Below, in pieces: positions 17,295 to 26,407 of a stretch of DNA of 64,000 nt. A program made the position numbers and the translations under genes. The DNA comes from JARRNE01 sp963824085 (GTDB lineage: Bacteria > Pseudomonadota > Gammaproteobacteria > Chromatiales > Chromatiaceae): assembly GCA_963824085.1 (NCBI GenBank), contig CAWGNT010000021.1:62001-126000 (forward strand), read 5' to 3'. The notes beneath the pieces are model-generated. The model was not told the DNA's origin, did no database searches, and saw only the letters and a list, made by a program, of their open reading frames with translations. Positions within the stretch are counted from its first letter, which is position 1; every line of letters starts with the position of its first letter.

Positions 17295-17942
17295 ATGAGC
17301 GAGCAGGCCATCCGCCGCGTCCCTACCGAGATCAATCTGCATGCCAAGTCCAGAATTCTCTCCATCACGTTCGACGATGGGAGTAGCTTCGAGCTGCCTT
17401 GCGAATACCTGCGCGTCTTTTCCAAGGCGGCGGAGGTGCGCACGTCGGGACGCCCTGTGACAGGCACGGAAGGCGTCAACATCGAGCGCCTCGAGCCCCA
17501 GGGTCAATATGCCGTCCGCATCGTCTTCGACGACGGCCACGACACCGGAATCTACTCCTGGGACACCCTGTACGACCTCGGCGCCAACCAGGAGGCAAAC
17601 TGGAAGTGGTACTTGGCACGGCTCGAGCGAATGGGGTATCGGCGCCAAGAGCCGGAGCAAGGGGAAAAGAGAGTCAGGCTTCTCTACTTCTCTTGGCTTG
17701 CCAAAAAGATGCGCAAGGAGGCAGAGCAGGTGGTCGTTCCGGGAAATGTTCCGGACGTCGACTCTCTCCTATTGTGGCTCGGCCACCGCAAGATGGGTGC
17801 GGCGGTGCTCTTCGAGAAGGGACGTGTGCGGGTCACGGTCAACAAGCAGTTCAGTGAAGGCTTCACCAGGCTTCATGACGGGGACGAAATCGGGATCGTT
17901 CCCACCTCGCCTACGGCACCGGCCACACCGGACCTTGTCTGA
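17295..17942 (+). CDS. DUF971 (GBBH-like N-terminal) domain fused to a MoaD-like domain
   Basis: This 215-residue protein has two domains. Residues ~12-112 form a DUF971 / gamma-butyrobetaine-hydroxylase-like N-terminal domain (SRILSITFDDG, LPCEYLRVFSKAAEV, DTGIYSWDTLYDLG). Residues ~126-204 have the beta-grasp pattern of MoaD/ThiS (VRLLYFSWLAKKM, then VRVTVNKQF and LHDGDEIGIVP). MoaD normally ends in a Gly-Gly that is adenylated and thiocarboxylated; here the chain continues TSPTAPATPDLV with no Gly-Gly, so sulfur transfer of the usual kind looks impossible. DUF971 also occurs with Mrp/HCF101-type iron-sulfur carriers, so a cofactor role is conceivable. The ATG at 17295 fits the conserved domain start. 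Confidence 0.8.
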   Translation: MSEQAIRRVPTEINLHAKSRILSITFDDGSSFELPCEYLRVFSKAAEVRTSGRPVTGTEGVNIERLEPQGQYAVRIVFDDGHDTGIYSWDTLYDLGANQEANWKWYLARLERMGYRRQEPEQGEKRVRLLYFSWLAKKMRKEAEQVVVPGNVPDVDSLLLWLGHRKMGAAVLFEKGRVRVTVNKQFSEGFTRLHDGDEIGIVPTSPTAPATPDLV

Positions 17943-17960
17943 CCTCAGAAGGAGCTGATT

Positions 17961-18164
17961 AACCGCGGGGACGCCGAGGGTGCAGAGAAGTTACTCGCTG
18001 AGAGAACATGTCTAACCCAGGCCCGGCGTAGCAGTCACCGACCCGCTTGGTGCGGCGGGCATCATTGTTTTGATTCGATTCATTTTCTTCTTCGTGTCCT
18101 TCGCGGTGAACTGCTCTTCTCGGGTTCAACTGCTCTCTCTGCGTACTCTGCGTCTCCGCGGTTC
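17961..18164. repeat. Inverted pair of CGCAGAG-type repeats
   Basis: AACCGCGGGGACGCCGAGGG at 17961-17980 is matched in reverse complement by CTCTGCGTCTCCGCGGTT near 18147-18164. Between them TTCTTCGTGTCCTTCGCGGT (18091-18110) is a second typical repeat module. This is a non-coding dispersed repeat of the kind common in beta- and gammaproteobacterial genomes and fills the gap between the DUF971 gene and nudB. Confidence 0.5.
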
Positions 18165-18190
18165 CAACAGGCCAGGCGGCGCGTTTCCGC

Positions 18191-18733
18191 TCAACCCCAA
18201 GCCAATGAAAGCGCCGCTATGATCTGAATGGCCTTGCGGTTGGTCCATGATGTAGCGATTGCGGCGGCTCGAGAGGCGAACAGCCACCGCGACTCCAGGT
18301 GCTCCGTGGGATTCAGGCGGATCGACCGGTGCCCGGAGATGCATAGAGCGAACCAGTGCTCCCGGTTGTAGTGAGCCCCCGGGGCATAGCGGGCGCGCCA
18401 CGCAGGCGGGATCGGGAAACGCTCGGTGTGCCGCATGTCGACGAGCGCCAACGGCGACACCTCCAGGCCGCTCTCTTCGCCGACCTCACGAACCGCAGCA
18501 TGCCGGGCGGACTCGCCTTCCTTCAGGCTCCCAGTGATAGACTGCCAGAAATCCGGGGGCCAGGTGCGGCGCAGCATCAGAAACTCCCCTCCCCTCGTAT
18601 ACACGACCACAAGCACCGACTCCGGGCGCTTGTGGTGCCGGATCCCCGACGGTGTGCCGCCCTCGACCGCCGTCCTCGGAGACGAATCGCCAGGTCCACC
18701 GCTCGGGCCGTCGGACAACGAGATTGCGGTCAT
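18191..18733 (-). CDS. nudB: Dihydroneopterin triphosphate diphosphatase (Nudix)
   Basis: This 180-residue Nudix hydrolase resembles NudB, which removes pyrophosphate from dihydroneopterin triphosphate in folate synthesis. The family start KRPESVLVVVYTRGGEFLML and the phrase PPDFWQSITGSL are typical of NudB. The Nudix box GSLKEGESARHAAVREVGEE is complete (GX5EX7REUXEEXGU). The ATG at 18733 leaves a ~45-residue extension before the conserved core, longer than usual, so the true start may be an alternative codon; no strong ribosome binding site decides it. It lies downstream of aspS in the same direction, as in many gammaproteobacteria where aspS and nudB are neighbours. Confidence 0.85.
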   Translation of the reverse strand: MTAISLSDGPSGGPGDSSPRTAVEGGTPSGIRHHKRPESVLVVVYTRGGEFLMLRRTWPPDFWQSITGSLKEGESARHAAVREVGEESGLEVSPLALVDMRHTERFPIPPAWRARYAPGAHYNREHWFALCISGHRSIRLNPTEHLESRWLFASRAAAIATSWTNRKAIQIIAALSLAWG

Positions 18734-18800
18734 TTGACGGGAAACGGCGAGACTTGCGCCGCGCTGTTCCGTTTGGCCCACGCGAGGGGGATTTGGCGGC

Positions 18801-20579
18801 TCAAGGGCGCGCGCGAATCCGCAACGCAAGCTCGTTGAGCTGCGCCTCGTCGACCGCCGAAGGCGCGGAGGTCAAGGGACAAGCGGCCGTCTGGGTCTTG
18901 GGGAAGGCCATCACGTCGCGGATAGAGCTCGCGCCGGTCATGAGCATGACCAGTCGATCGAGGCCGAAGGCGATCCCCCCGTGGGGTGGGCAGCCGTACT
19001 TGAGTGCGCGCAGTAAGAAGCCGAAGCGGTCCTCCGCCTGCTCGTCGCTGATATTCAGGAGCCGGAAGACGCGACGCTGCACCGCCTCCCGATGGATACG
19101 GATGGAGCCGCCACCGATCTCGGTTCCGTTCAGCACCATGTCGTAGGCCCGAGACTGGCAGGTGCGCGGATCGGTCTCCAGCAAGTCGAGCTGGTCCTCT
19201 TTCGGCGCGGTAAAGGGGTGATGCAGCGCCACCCAGCGTCCCGTGTGCGGGTCCCGCTCGAACATAGGGAAATCCACCACCCAGAGCGGCCGCCAACCGT
19301 CGGCCATGAGACCACGGTCTTGGCCCAGCCTTACGCGCAGCGCCCCAAGCGACTCGTTGACGACGGTCGCCTTGTCCGCACCGAAGAAGATAAGGTCCCC
19401 GTCCGCGGCCCCGGTGCGAGACATGATGCCATCCACTGCCGCGTCCGGCAGGAACTTGAGGATCGGAGACTGCAGACCCTCGCGGCCCTTGGCGGTCCAT
19501 TCGTTGACCTTCACGTACGCCAGACCCTTGGCCCCATAAATGCCGACGAACTTTGTGTAGTCGTCGATCTCCTTGCGGCTCAGCTCGCCGCCGTTGGGCA
19601 AACGCAAAGCGACCACGCGACCTTCCGGATCCTTTGCCGGCCCGGCGAAGACCTTGAAGTCGACCTCCTGCATGAGGTCAGCGACATCCACCAGCTCGAG
19701 CGGGACCCGCAGGTCGGGTCGGTCGGAACCGAAGCGGCGCACGGCCTCCTGATAGGTGAGGCGCGGGAAGGGATCGGGGAGCTCGGTCTTGAGGATGTCG
19801 CGAAACAGGACCCGTATCATCTCCTCCATGAGCCCCATCAGCTCGTTCTCGGTCATGAAGGAGACCTCGACGTCGAGCTGGGTAAACTCGGGCTGGCGAT
19901 CGGCACGCAGGTCTTCGTCCCGGAAGCAGCGGGCGATCTGATAGTAGCGATCCATGCCCGACATCATTAGGAGCTGCTTGAAGAGCTGAGGGGACTGGGG
20001 CAGTGCAAAGAACTGACCCGGGTGAGTGCGGCTCGGCACCAGATAGTCCCGCGCTCCCTCCGGTGTGGATCGGGTGAGAATCGGCGTCTCGACGTCCAGG
20101 AAGCCGTGTGCATCCAGGTACTTACGCAGACCCTGCGTGATGCGGCTGCGGGTCCTCAGGCGGTCCTGCATCTCGGGGCGGCGCAAATCGACGTACCGAT
20201 AGCGCAGGCGTACCTCCTCCGAGACGTCGTTACCGTGGGCATCGAGCTGGATCGGTGGTGTGTCGGACGTATTCAGGACCTCCAGCTCCAGTGCCAGCAC
20301 CTCGACGGCGCCGGTGGGGAGGTCCTCGTTCTCGGTGCCCTCCGGCCGGGGACGAACACGGCCCTTCACGCGCAGGACATACTCGCCCCGAATCTGCTCG
20401 GCCAGCTCGAAGGTCTCCGGCCGATCCGGATCGAACACGACTTGCACCAAACCGCCCCGATCGCGCAGGTCGACGAAGATGACGCCGCCATGGTCCCGCC
20501 GACGGTGCACCCAGCCGCACAGCAAGACCTCCTGTCCGACATGGGCACCGTTCAGCTCCCCGCAATAATTGCTGCGCAT
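18801..20579 (-). CDS. aspS: Aspartate--tRNA ligase
   Basis: This 592-residue class II aminoacyl-tRNA synthetase charges tRNA-Asp (or, if non-discriminating, also tRNA-Asn). The N-terminal OB-fold anticodon domain includes VLLCGWVHRRRDHGGVIFV. The catalytic core follows with SPQLFKQLLMMSGMDRYYQIARCFRDED (motif 2 region), an inserted GAD domain, and motif 3 (GGIAFGLDRLVMLMTG). Length is standard for the bacterial type. The ATG at 20579 gives the usual MRSNYCGEL start; the ORF opens slightly earlier at 20594. Its gene order, FmdB-type protein then aspS then nudB, is typical of gammaproteobacteria. Confidence 0.96.
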   Translation of the reverse strand: MRSNYCGELNGAHVGQEVLLCGWVHRRRDHGGVIFVDLRDRGGLVQVVFDPDRPETFELAEQIRGEYVLRVKGRVRPRPEGTENEDLPTGAVEVLALELEVLNTSDTPPIQLDAHGNDVSEEVRLRYRYVDLRRPEMQDRLRTRSRITQGLRKYLDAHGFLDVETPILTRSTPEGARDYLVPSRTHPGQFFALPQSPQLFKQLLMMSGMDRYYQIARCFRDEDLRADRQPEFTQLDVEVSFMTENELMGLMEEMIRVLFRDILKTELPDPFPRLTYQEAVRRFGSDRPDLRVPLELVDVADLMQEVDFKVFAGPAKDPEGRVVALRLPNGGELSRKEIDDYTKFVGIYGAKGLAYVKVNEWTAKGREGLQSPILKFLPDAAVDGIMSRTGAADGDLIFFGADKATVVNESLGALRVRLGQDRGLMADGWRPLWVVDFPMFERDPHTGRWVALHHPFTAPKEDQLDLLETDPRTCQSRAYDMVLNGTEIGGGSIRIHREAVQRRVFRLLNISDEQAEDRFGFLLRALKYGCPPHGGIAFGLDRLVMLMTGASSIRDVMAFPKTQTAACPLTSAPSAVDEAQLNELALRIRARP

Positions 20580-20688
20580 ACGCCCGAGCCCCACTCATGG
20601 AAGAAGGCCGAGCCTCGCCAGAGGCCGGCCGCGAAAAAGGCTAGAAGATACTGACCGCCCGGGATCGGCGCAAGCGCGCGGCCGGGCT

Positions 20689-21018
20689 TCAGCCGCTGGC
20701 AGTCGCGGGCTTTGACGAGGTGGTGCTGTCGCCTCCCGCCTTCGGCTTGGTCTTACCCCCGGGTTTCTCCTTCGTCTCGCCCGAGTTGGCACCGCCTTCC
20801 TTTTTGTCCCCGCTCTCGTGTAGGTTCTTACGATTACTCTGCTTGAAGTCGGTCTCGTACCAACCGCTGCCTTTCAGGCGAAATGCAGCAGCGGAAATCA
20901 GCTTCTTCAAGGCCGGTTGCCCGCACTCCGGGCAGTCCACCAGAGGCGCATCGCTGACCTTCTGCAATGCGTCCATCTCATGGCCGCAGCTCTCGCAACG
21001 ATATTCGTAAATCGGCAT
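20689..21018 (-). CDS. FmdB-family zinc ribbon protein
   Basis: This 109-residue protein has an FmdB/YHS-type N-terminal zinc ribbon: MPIYEYRCESCGHE and VDCPECGQPALKK supply two CxxC pairs for one zinc. The C-terminal half is a Lys/Gly/Ser-rich low-complexity tail. GGAGCC lies just before the ATG at 21018, which settles the start against the longer ORF. It is expected to be cytoplasmic and is often found next to aspS. The function of this family is unknown, although some relatives are putative regulators. Confidence 0.88.
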   Translation of the reverse strand: MPIYEYRCESCGHEMDALQKVSDAPLVDCPECGQPALKKLISAAAFRLKGSGWYETDFKQSNRKNLHESGDKKEGGANSGETKEKPGGKTKPKAGGDSTTSSKPATASG

Positions 21019-21187
21019 GATGGCTCCTGGACAATCACCATTCGGATAACGAGGGAATGATGGGGTTCCGACAGCAGAATTCAACTTACCACGGCGATCA
21101 GAAGCTGCCGACATCCGCGATCGATGGCACATCTCGTATCGGACGACACCGACACCGGCCGCGGCGGCCCGCGCAGGAGATGACCCC

Positions 21188-22039
21188 ATGACCATGCGGG
21201 ACGGACCCGTCCTTATTACCGGATGTTCCAGCGGCATTGGCTACGCCTGTGCACACGGCCTCAAGCAACGGGGGTATCGGGTTATCGCCTCCGCTCGCAA
21301 AGAAGACGACGTCGCACGCCTCACTGCAGAGGGTCTGGAGGCCGTACGGCTGGATCTGGACGACACGCTGGGGATTCGCAACGCAGTCGAAGAGACTCTT
21401 GAGCGCACCGACGGCCGGCTTTACGCCCTGTTCAACAACGGAGCTTACGGCCAGCCCGGCGCAGTGGAGGACCTGACGCGCGAGGTGCTGCGCGCCCAGC
21501 TCGAGACAAACCTGCTCGGTTGGCACGATCTGAACTGTCGGGTCATTCCCGTGATGCGCCGGCAGGGTCATGGGCGAATCATCCACAATAGCTCGGTTCT
21601 TGGTCTGGTTTCCCTGCCCTTGCGCGGGGCCTATGTGGCCAGCAAATTCGCCCTGGAGGGGCTAGCCGATACCCTGCGCATGGAGCTCGCGGGCAGCGGC
21701 ATCCACGTCTCCCTAATCGAGCCGGGACCGATCGTGAGTCGGTTTCGAGCGAACGCACTTGAGCGCTGGAGGCAGAATATCAACGCCGCTGCCAGCGTTC
21801 ACCGGGAGACCTATCGCACCCTGGAGGCCCGCCTGGTCAAAGAGGGACCAGCCGCGCCCTTTACCCTGCCGCCAGAGGCCGTGCTGCGAAAACTCGTCCA
21901 CGCACTGGAGAGCCCGCGGCCTCGGCCCCGCTATTACGTGACCTTCCCAACGTATCTCCTGGGCGGGCTGCGGCGCTTTCTGTCGTCGCGCGCAATGGAC
22001 CGGGTCCTGCGGAAGATATCGGACGGCGGCTCGCGGTAG
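21188..22039 (+). CDS. SDR-family oxidoreductase, YbbO-like
   Basis: This 283-residue classical short-chain dehydrogenase/reductase has the cofactor motif TGCSSGIG (residues ~11-18), NNG in LFNNGAYG, the catalytic Ser in HNSSVLGL and YVASK (Tyr-x-x-x-Lys). The overall pattern, with LIEPGPI followed by a variable loop and RYYVTFPT near the end, resembles E. coli YbbO, an NADP-dependent reductase acting on aldehydes and sterol-like ketones. The substrate here is unknown. AGGAGATGACCCC before the ATG at 21188 is a good ribosome binding site. It is divergent from the FmdB gene and convergent with gshA. Confidence 0.85.
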   Translation: MTMRDGPVLITGCSSGIGYACAHGLKQRGYRVIASARKEDDVARLTAEGLEAVRLDLDDTLGIRNAVEETLERTDGRLYALFNNGAYGQPGAVEDLTREVLRAQLETNLLGWHDLNCRVIPVMRRQGHGRIIHNSSVLGLVSLPLRGAYVASKFALEGLADTLRMELAGSGIHVSLIEPGPIVSRFRANALERWRQNINAAASVHRETYRTLEARLVKEGPAAPFTLPPEAVLRKLVHALESPRPRPRYYVTFPTYLLGGLRRFLSSRAMDRVLRKISDGGSR

Positions 22040-22077
22040 AAATGCCGCTCCGATTTGGGTTATTCGTTTTTTCGGGG

Positions 22078-22172
22078 ACGGGCAGCTCCCGCCGGGGAGC
22101 GCCGTGAATACGTCCATAGAAGGCTTGACGGCAGCCTCCATGCTGCCGGACACCTCCAGCGGGAGCGACTCA
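22078..22172. repeat. Dispersed long-hairpin repeat, copy 2
   Basis: Contains GCCGTGAATACGTCCATAGA and CTTGACGGCAGCCTCCATGC flanked by arms GCAGCTCCCGCCGGGGAG and CTCCAGCGGGAGC that pair imperfectly. The same core appears near 49556-49605 and, reversed, near 58905-58950. It occupies the gap between the SDR gene and gshA. Confidence 0.6.
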
Positions 22173-22202
22173 TCCTGTTGCTCGATCTAAGGCGACGCCT
22201 CG

Positions 22203-23828
22203 CTAGTGAGCGGAGGCGGCCGCCGTCTCAACTTCCTCACTCTGAATCTCACCCTGAGCGAAATAGCGGGCGAGAAACTCATCAAAGCTCACGTCGTCCG
22301 CCGCCTCGATCTCGCGCTGGCGCTGCTGCGACTCCAGTGCCAACCGGTGAAACTCGGCCTCACGCTCGGGCTTGAGGGCGAGTCCGCGGAAGTAGTCTCG
22401 ATGCTGCTCCGATACGCGCCGCGCAAAATGGTAGAAGCCTTCGCCGTTCGACCGCATCTCGGCGAGCATGCGTGCCGATGGGGTGCGCTCCGGATCACGC
22501 ACCTTCTCTCGCTGTCGGCTGAGGCTTGCGGCGAATGGTCCGCCGCTCTTGTCGTCCAACAGCTCTGCCGCCGGCTCCATGACATCGAGAAGCTCCCCGG
22601 CCCAGGCCCGCAGAGCAACGCCCCGACCATCGCGCTCAAGCTCCAAGACTGGATCTCGTCCTCGATGTGCGGCCAACAGCTGATTGCGGTCGATCGCTCG
22701 CCGCTCCCTGGCATCGATTCGAGGACTCTCCGCCAGCAGGCAAAAGAGCATGAGCACCTCCATAAAGCGTAGCTGCTCGTCCGCAATGCCCAGGGGATGG
22801 AAGGCGTTGACGTCCAGGGAGCGCACCTCGACGTAGCGGACCCCGCGCCTGCGGAGTGCCAATGTCGGCTTTTCCATCCAGGCTGTGATCTGCTTCGGTC
22901 TGACAGTGCTGTAGTACTCGTTCTCGATCTGCAGCACGTTGGCATTCAACTGCTCGTAGCGATCGCCGACCTTGATGCCGATCGTCTCGTACTCCGGGCA
23001 CGGCGTTTCGATAGCCCACGTGAGGCTGCGAACGTAGGCGTCCAGACTGTCGTAGACCGCCTTCATCCCCGTCCCTTCGGTCTGGCGATTCTGGTACCCA
23101 ATATCTCCCATGCGCAGTGACGTGCCATAGGGATAGAAATAGGTCGACCGATCGAATTCCTGCAGATCCGTTTGCCGACCCTGCACGAATGACTTGCAGA
23201 CCGCCGGCGACGCGCCGAACAAATAGGGAATCAGCCAACCGTAACGCTGCAGGTTTCGGATCAGACCCATGTAGGATTCCGACCGGAAATGCTCGGGGTC
23301 ACCCTCATCCTGCTCCAGCTCCCGATACAGGGGCCAGAAATCGTCCGAGAACGAGTAGTTGTAATGAGTACCTGCGATCACCTGCATGACGCGTCCGTAG
23401 CGGTTCCCCAGCCCCCGGCGGTACACGGTCTTCATCTGGGCGGCGTTGGATGTTCCGTAGCGTGCGAGGGGGATGCTGCGCGCGCCTTCGAGCACGCAGG
23501 GCATGCTCGTTGCCCACAACAGGTCGTTGTCGAGATGCCGGTAGACGAAGGTATGCAGGTCCTCTAAGAACCCCAAGGCATCCTCGGTTCGTGCGCTCGG
23601 GGGGGTGATCAGCTCTAGCAGGGCCTCGGAGAAGTCCGTAGTGATGTACGGGTGCGTCAGGGCGGAGCCGAGGGCTGGCGGATGCGGGGTGGCGACGACG
23701 GTACCAGTCTGTGAGACGCGCAGGCTCTCTTTCTCGAGTCCCACCAGGTTGTCCTTCAAGGTCCCGCCGGTACCGGTCCGCACCAAGCGCGAGAGCCTTT
23801 CTGGGTATGTCCAATGTGCTGCATTCAC
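22203..23828 (-). CDS. gshA: Glutamate--cysteine ligase
   Basis: This roughly 541-residue enzyme makes gamma-glutamylcysteine from glutamate, cysteine and ATP, the first step of glutathione synthesis. It is of the proteobacterial GshA type, with signatures LVGLEKESLRV, YITTDFSEALLELITPP and GTHYNYSFSDDFW. The start is uncertain: a GTG at 23828 gives VNAAHWTYPERL, close to family N-termini, while the ORF extends to 23909. It ends in a Ser/Ala-rich tail. It is monocistronic, convergent with the SDR gene. Glutathione would also serve the glyoxalase-like MBL enzyme at 2.2 kb. Confidence 0.93.
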   Translation of the reverse strand: MNAAHWTYPERLSRLVRTGTGGTLKDNLVGLEKESLRVSQTGTVVATPHPPALGSALTHPYITTDFSEALLELITPPSARTEDALGFLEDLHTFVYRHLDNDLLWATSMPCVLEGARSIPLARYGTSNAAQMKTVYRRGLGNRYGRVMQVIAGTHYNYSFSDDFWPLYRELEQDEGDPEHFRSESYMGLIRNLQRYGWLIPYLFGASPAVCKSFVQGRQTDLQEFDRSTYFYPYGTSLRMGDIGYQNRQTEGTGMKAVYDSLDAYVRSLTWAIETPCPEYETIGIKVGDRYEQLNANVLQIENEYYSTVRPKQITAWMEKPTLALRRRGVRYVEVRSLDVNAFHPLGIADEQLRFMEVLMLFCLLAESPRIDARERRAIDRNQLLAAHRGRDPVLELERDGRGVALRAWAGELLDVMEPAAELLDDKSGGPFAASLSRQREKVRDPERTPSARMLAEMRSNGEGFYHFARRVSEQHRDYFRGLALKPEREAEFHRLALESQQRQREIEAADDVSFDEFLARYFAQGEIQSEEVETAAASAH

Positions 23829-24298
23829 GGAGCGAGCGTTCCCCGAACCCAGGTTTCCCCCGACGCATCTCGGGGAGAGCTCCCTCGCCCCGATTTGGCG
23901 ACCGGCCAACTGCCGCTCGCCTCACTCGGCAAACGTGGGGAGAGAGGGAAGATCATGCCTCAGGGGAGGCTTACACAAAGATGATTAGCCCTATTCCTCA
24001 GCCACGACAAAGGGCCTGCTTTGTCACGACGCTGCTCGCCGTCCATGGCACCTGGTTTCCGGCATTCCCCCGGATCAAGTCCGGGGCAGGCTCTGCCGGA
24101 ACGACGCCGTTGATCCGTGCCTGGGTGTCATCCCGGCAGGGAGTGCCGGGATCTAGGCCCCATGGATGGAGTACAAAGTGTTCCGGCTGAGTTTCAGGGC
24201 TAATCACCTACACAAATGCTGGGGGCGATTCCGCGAGTGGAGCCGTCCTCGGGGCGACCCACCGCATGAGAGCGCCGCGCCCGACGGGCAGAACCCCT
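23829..24298. other. Intergenic stretch with composite repeat
   Basis: The 470 nt between the gshA start and the prc stop contain the repeat at 24045-24180 and otherwise no supported gene. If gshA starts upstream of 23828 its first part would overlap this stretch. Confidence 0.4.
24045..24180. repeat. Composite dispersed repeat, copy 1
   Basis: Two hairpin modules lie in a row: CCCCGGATCAAGTCCGGGG (24068-24086, perfect 7-bp stem) and ATCCCGGCAGGGAGTGCCGGGAT (about 24130-24152, 8-bp stem). The same two modules, in the reverse orientation and order, occur at 47446-47545. A spurious minus-strand ORF covers it (23998-24207). It is a repeat of the type dispersed in many proteobacterial genomes. 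Confidence 0.65.
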
Positions 24299-26407
24299 TT
24301 AGTTGCGCATCGCCGCTCGTACCCGCTCGGCTTCTTGCTCACGTGCGGCATCGACCAGTATGCGTGCCGCCTCCTTGACCTGGATGCGGGAGATCACCTC
24401 TTGCTGCTTCTCCAGGGCGTCCTCGTCGACCTGCTCATCCTCCTCGTCGACCGGCGTGATGCCCTGAGACCTTAGGTACTGGTCGCGCTGGTCCTTCAGC
24501 ACCCTTTCCCGGCGTTCCGATTCCATCACTCGATCCTTCTCGCGGAGAGAGACGACCTTTTCGTCGCTCAGCTCTTTGAGGACGTTCCCCCGAGCGATGA
24601 GCATGGCGAAACCAGGGTCGTGCTTGATGCGTGCGAGCGAACGCTGGCGCAGTGTATCGAGGCCACCGGCGTCCATCTCCGACTCGGCGCGGTACCTCGC
24701 CGGACGGATGCGTGCCCACGGCAACGGGTTGTCGAGCGAGCGCTCACCATGATCGGATGTGTCGCCTGGGATCGGGAACTCGATGTCGGGCACGACACCG
24801 CGCAGCTGGGTACTGCCCCCGCTAACCCGGAAGAACTCGGCCATAGTCAGGCGCAAGCGGCCAAGATCGTCCTTGTTTCCCGGGATATAACGGTTGAGGT
24901 CTATGAGGGTCTGAACTGTGCCCTTTCCGAACGTCGGCTCGCCGATGATCAGCCCGCGACCGTAGTCTTGCATCGCGGCGGCGAAGATCTCGGACGCCGA
25001 GGCACTGTTGCGGTCGACCAATACCGCCAGGGGCCCCCGGTAGACGACTCCCGGCTCCGGATCGGTCTCCACCTCGACCTTGCCGAAGGAGTCCTTCACC
25101 TGAACGACCGGGCCGGTGTCGATAAAGAGTCCCGTGAGCGCAGTAGCCTCCGTTAGGGAACCGCCGCCATTGCCGCGCAGGTCGATCACTATCCCGTCGA
25201 CGCCCTTGGCCTTGAGCCCCACCAGCAGCTCACGCACATCGCGTGTTGTGCTGCGGAAGTTGCGCTTGCCCTCCGACTCGGCGCGGAAGTCGCGGTAGAA
25301 AGCAGGGATCTCGATAACCCCGACCCGGGTGCCAAAGTCCTCTCCGTCCCCCTGGATCACATAGCTCTTGGCAGCCTGGTCCTCGAGCTTGATCTCATTG
25401 CGGACGAGGGATATCTGCCTAGTCTTTCCGTTGGAGCCGGACGAGCCGGGGAGGATCTGCAGGCGCACCACGGACCCCTTCGGGCCACGGATCAGGTCGA
25501 CGACGTCCTGCAGACGCCAGCCGACCACATCCTCCATGGCACCGTCCAACCCCTGGGCGACACCCACGATCCGGTCGCCGCTATGTATCTGCCCGGACTG
25601 CTGCGCGGGACCTCCAGGAATCGTTCGCTGCACCACCGTGTATTCGTTGTCGCCGCGCAGTACCGCACCTATGCCCTCCAGTGATAAGCGCATACTGATG
25701 TCGAAGTTCTCCGAGGTGCTCGGGGACATATAGCTCGTGTGCGGCTCGAGGCTCTCGGTGTAGGCATTGATGAACGCCTGGAACACGTCGTCGCTGCCGA
25801 ACTGATGGACACGCCGGGCAAGCCCTTCGTAGCGCTTTTCCAGCGTCTCGCGAATATCGCCGTCGGCCTTCTTGGCGAGCCGCAGACTGAGCCAGTCGTT
25901 CTTGACCCGCTTGTGCCAGATGTCGTCGAGCTGCGCGCGCGTGCGCGCCCAACGCTCCTTGGACCGGTCGAACTGGTATTCCTCGGAGCGATCGAAGTCG
26001 AAGCCCTTGTCGAGCTGGGCCAGGGCGTAATCGACCCGTTCGTCGACCCGTTGGCGGTAGACACGAAAGATCTCGAACGCCGTATCCAGGTTGCCTTCCT
26101 TTAGCCCTTCATCCATCCGGTGCACGTCGCGCTCGAAACGATTCACGTCCCCTTGCAGAAAGAACGCCCGATTGGGGTCCAGCGCCTTGAGATAGGTGTT
26201 GAAGATGTGCTGGGCAAACTGGTCATTGAGCGCGACCTTGCGGTAGTGGAAGCGCTCGAGGACCTTGTTGATGACGATGGTCGTCTTCACCTGCCGCTGG
26301 GACGGCACGAGGGCCGACGGAGAGACTTCCTGCGAGGTCGCACCGACAGGACCGGCAACAAACGCGACGAGAAAGAGGAGAATTACAACGAGGTAGCGAT
26401 GTCTCAT
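24299..26407 (-). CDS. prc: Carboxy-terminal (tail-specific) processing protease Prc
   Basis: This 702-residue periplasmic serine protease of family S41A trims or degrades proteins with certain C-terminal tails, including lipoprotein and cell-wall-enzyme substrates in E. coli. A signal peptide spans residues 1-23 (VILLFLVAFVAGPVGA). A PDZ domain lies at ~235-325 (RTIPGGPAQQSGQIHSGDRI). The catalytic region has VIDLRGNGGGSL, and the predicted Ser470/Lys495 dyad sits in NSASASEIF and FGKGTVQ, 25 residues apart as in E. coli Prc. The ORF is open to 27034, but the signal peptide fixes the ATG at 26407. The C-terminal tail is Glu/Arg-rich and helical. Confidence 0.94.
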   Translation of the reverse strand: MRHRYLVVILLFLVAFVAGPVGATSQEVSPSALVPSQRQVKTTIVINKVLERFHYRKVALNDQFAQHIFNTYLKALDPNRAFFLQGDVNRFERDVHRMDEGLKEGNLDTAFEIFRVYRQRVDERVDYALAQLDKGFDFDRSEEYQFDRSKERWARTRAQLDDIWHKRVKNDWLSLRLAKKADGDIRETLEKRYEGLARRVHQFGSDDVFQAFINAYTESLEPHTSYMSPSTSENFDISMRLSLEGIGAVLRGDNEYTVVQRTIPGGPAQQSGQIHSGDRIVGVAQGLDGAMEDVVGWRLQDVVDLIRGPKGSVVRLQILPGSSGSNGKTRQISLVRNEIKLEDQAAKSYVIQGDGEDFGTRVGVIEIPAFYRDFRAESEGKRNFRSTTRDVRELLVGLKAKGVDGIVIDLRGNGGGSLTEATALTGLFIDTGPVVQVKDSFGKVEVETDPEPGVVYRGPLAVLVDRNSASASEIFAAAMQDYGRGLIIGEPTFGKGTVQTLIDLNRYIPGNKDDLGRLRLTMAEFFRVSGGSTQLRGVVPDIEFPIPGDTSDHGERSLDNPLPWARIRPARYRAESEMDAGGLDTLRQRSLARIKHDPGFAMLIARGNVLKELSDEKVVSLREKDRVMESERRERVLKDQRDQYLRSQGITPVDEEDEQVDEDALEKQQEVISRIQVKEAARILVDAAREQEAERVRAAMRN

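Noticed and set aside
23998..24207. Short minus-strand protein
   Set aside because: It lies inside the composite dispersed repeat and simply reads through its hairpins.
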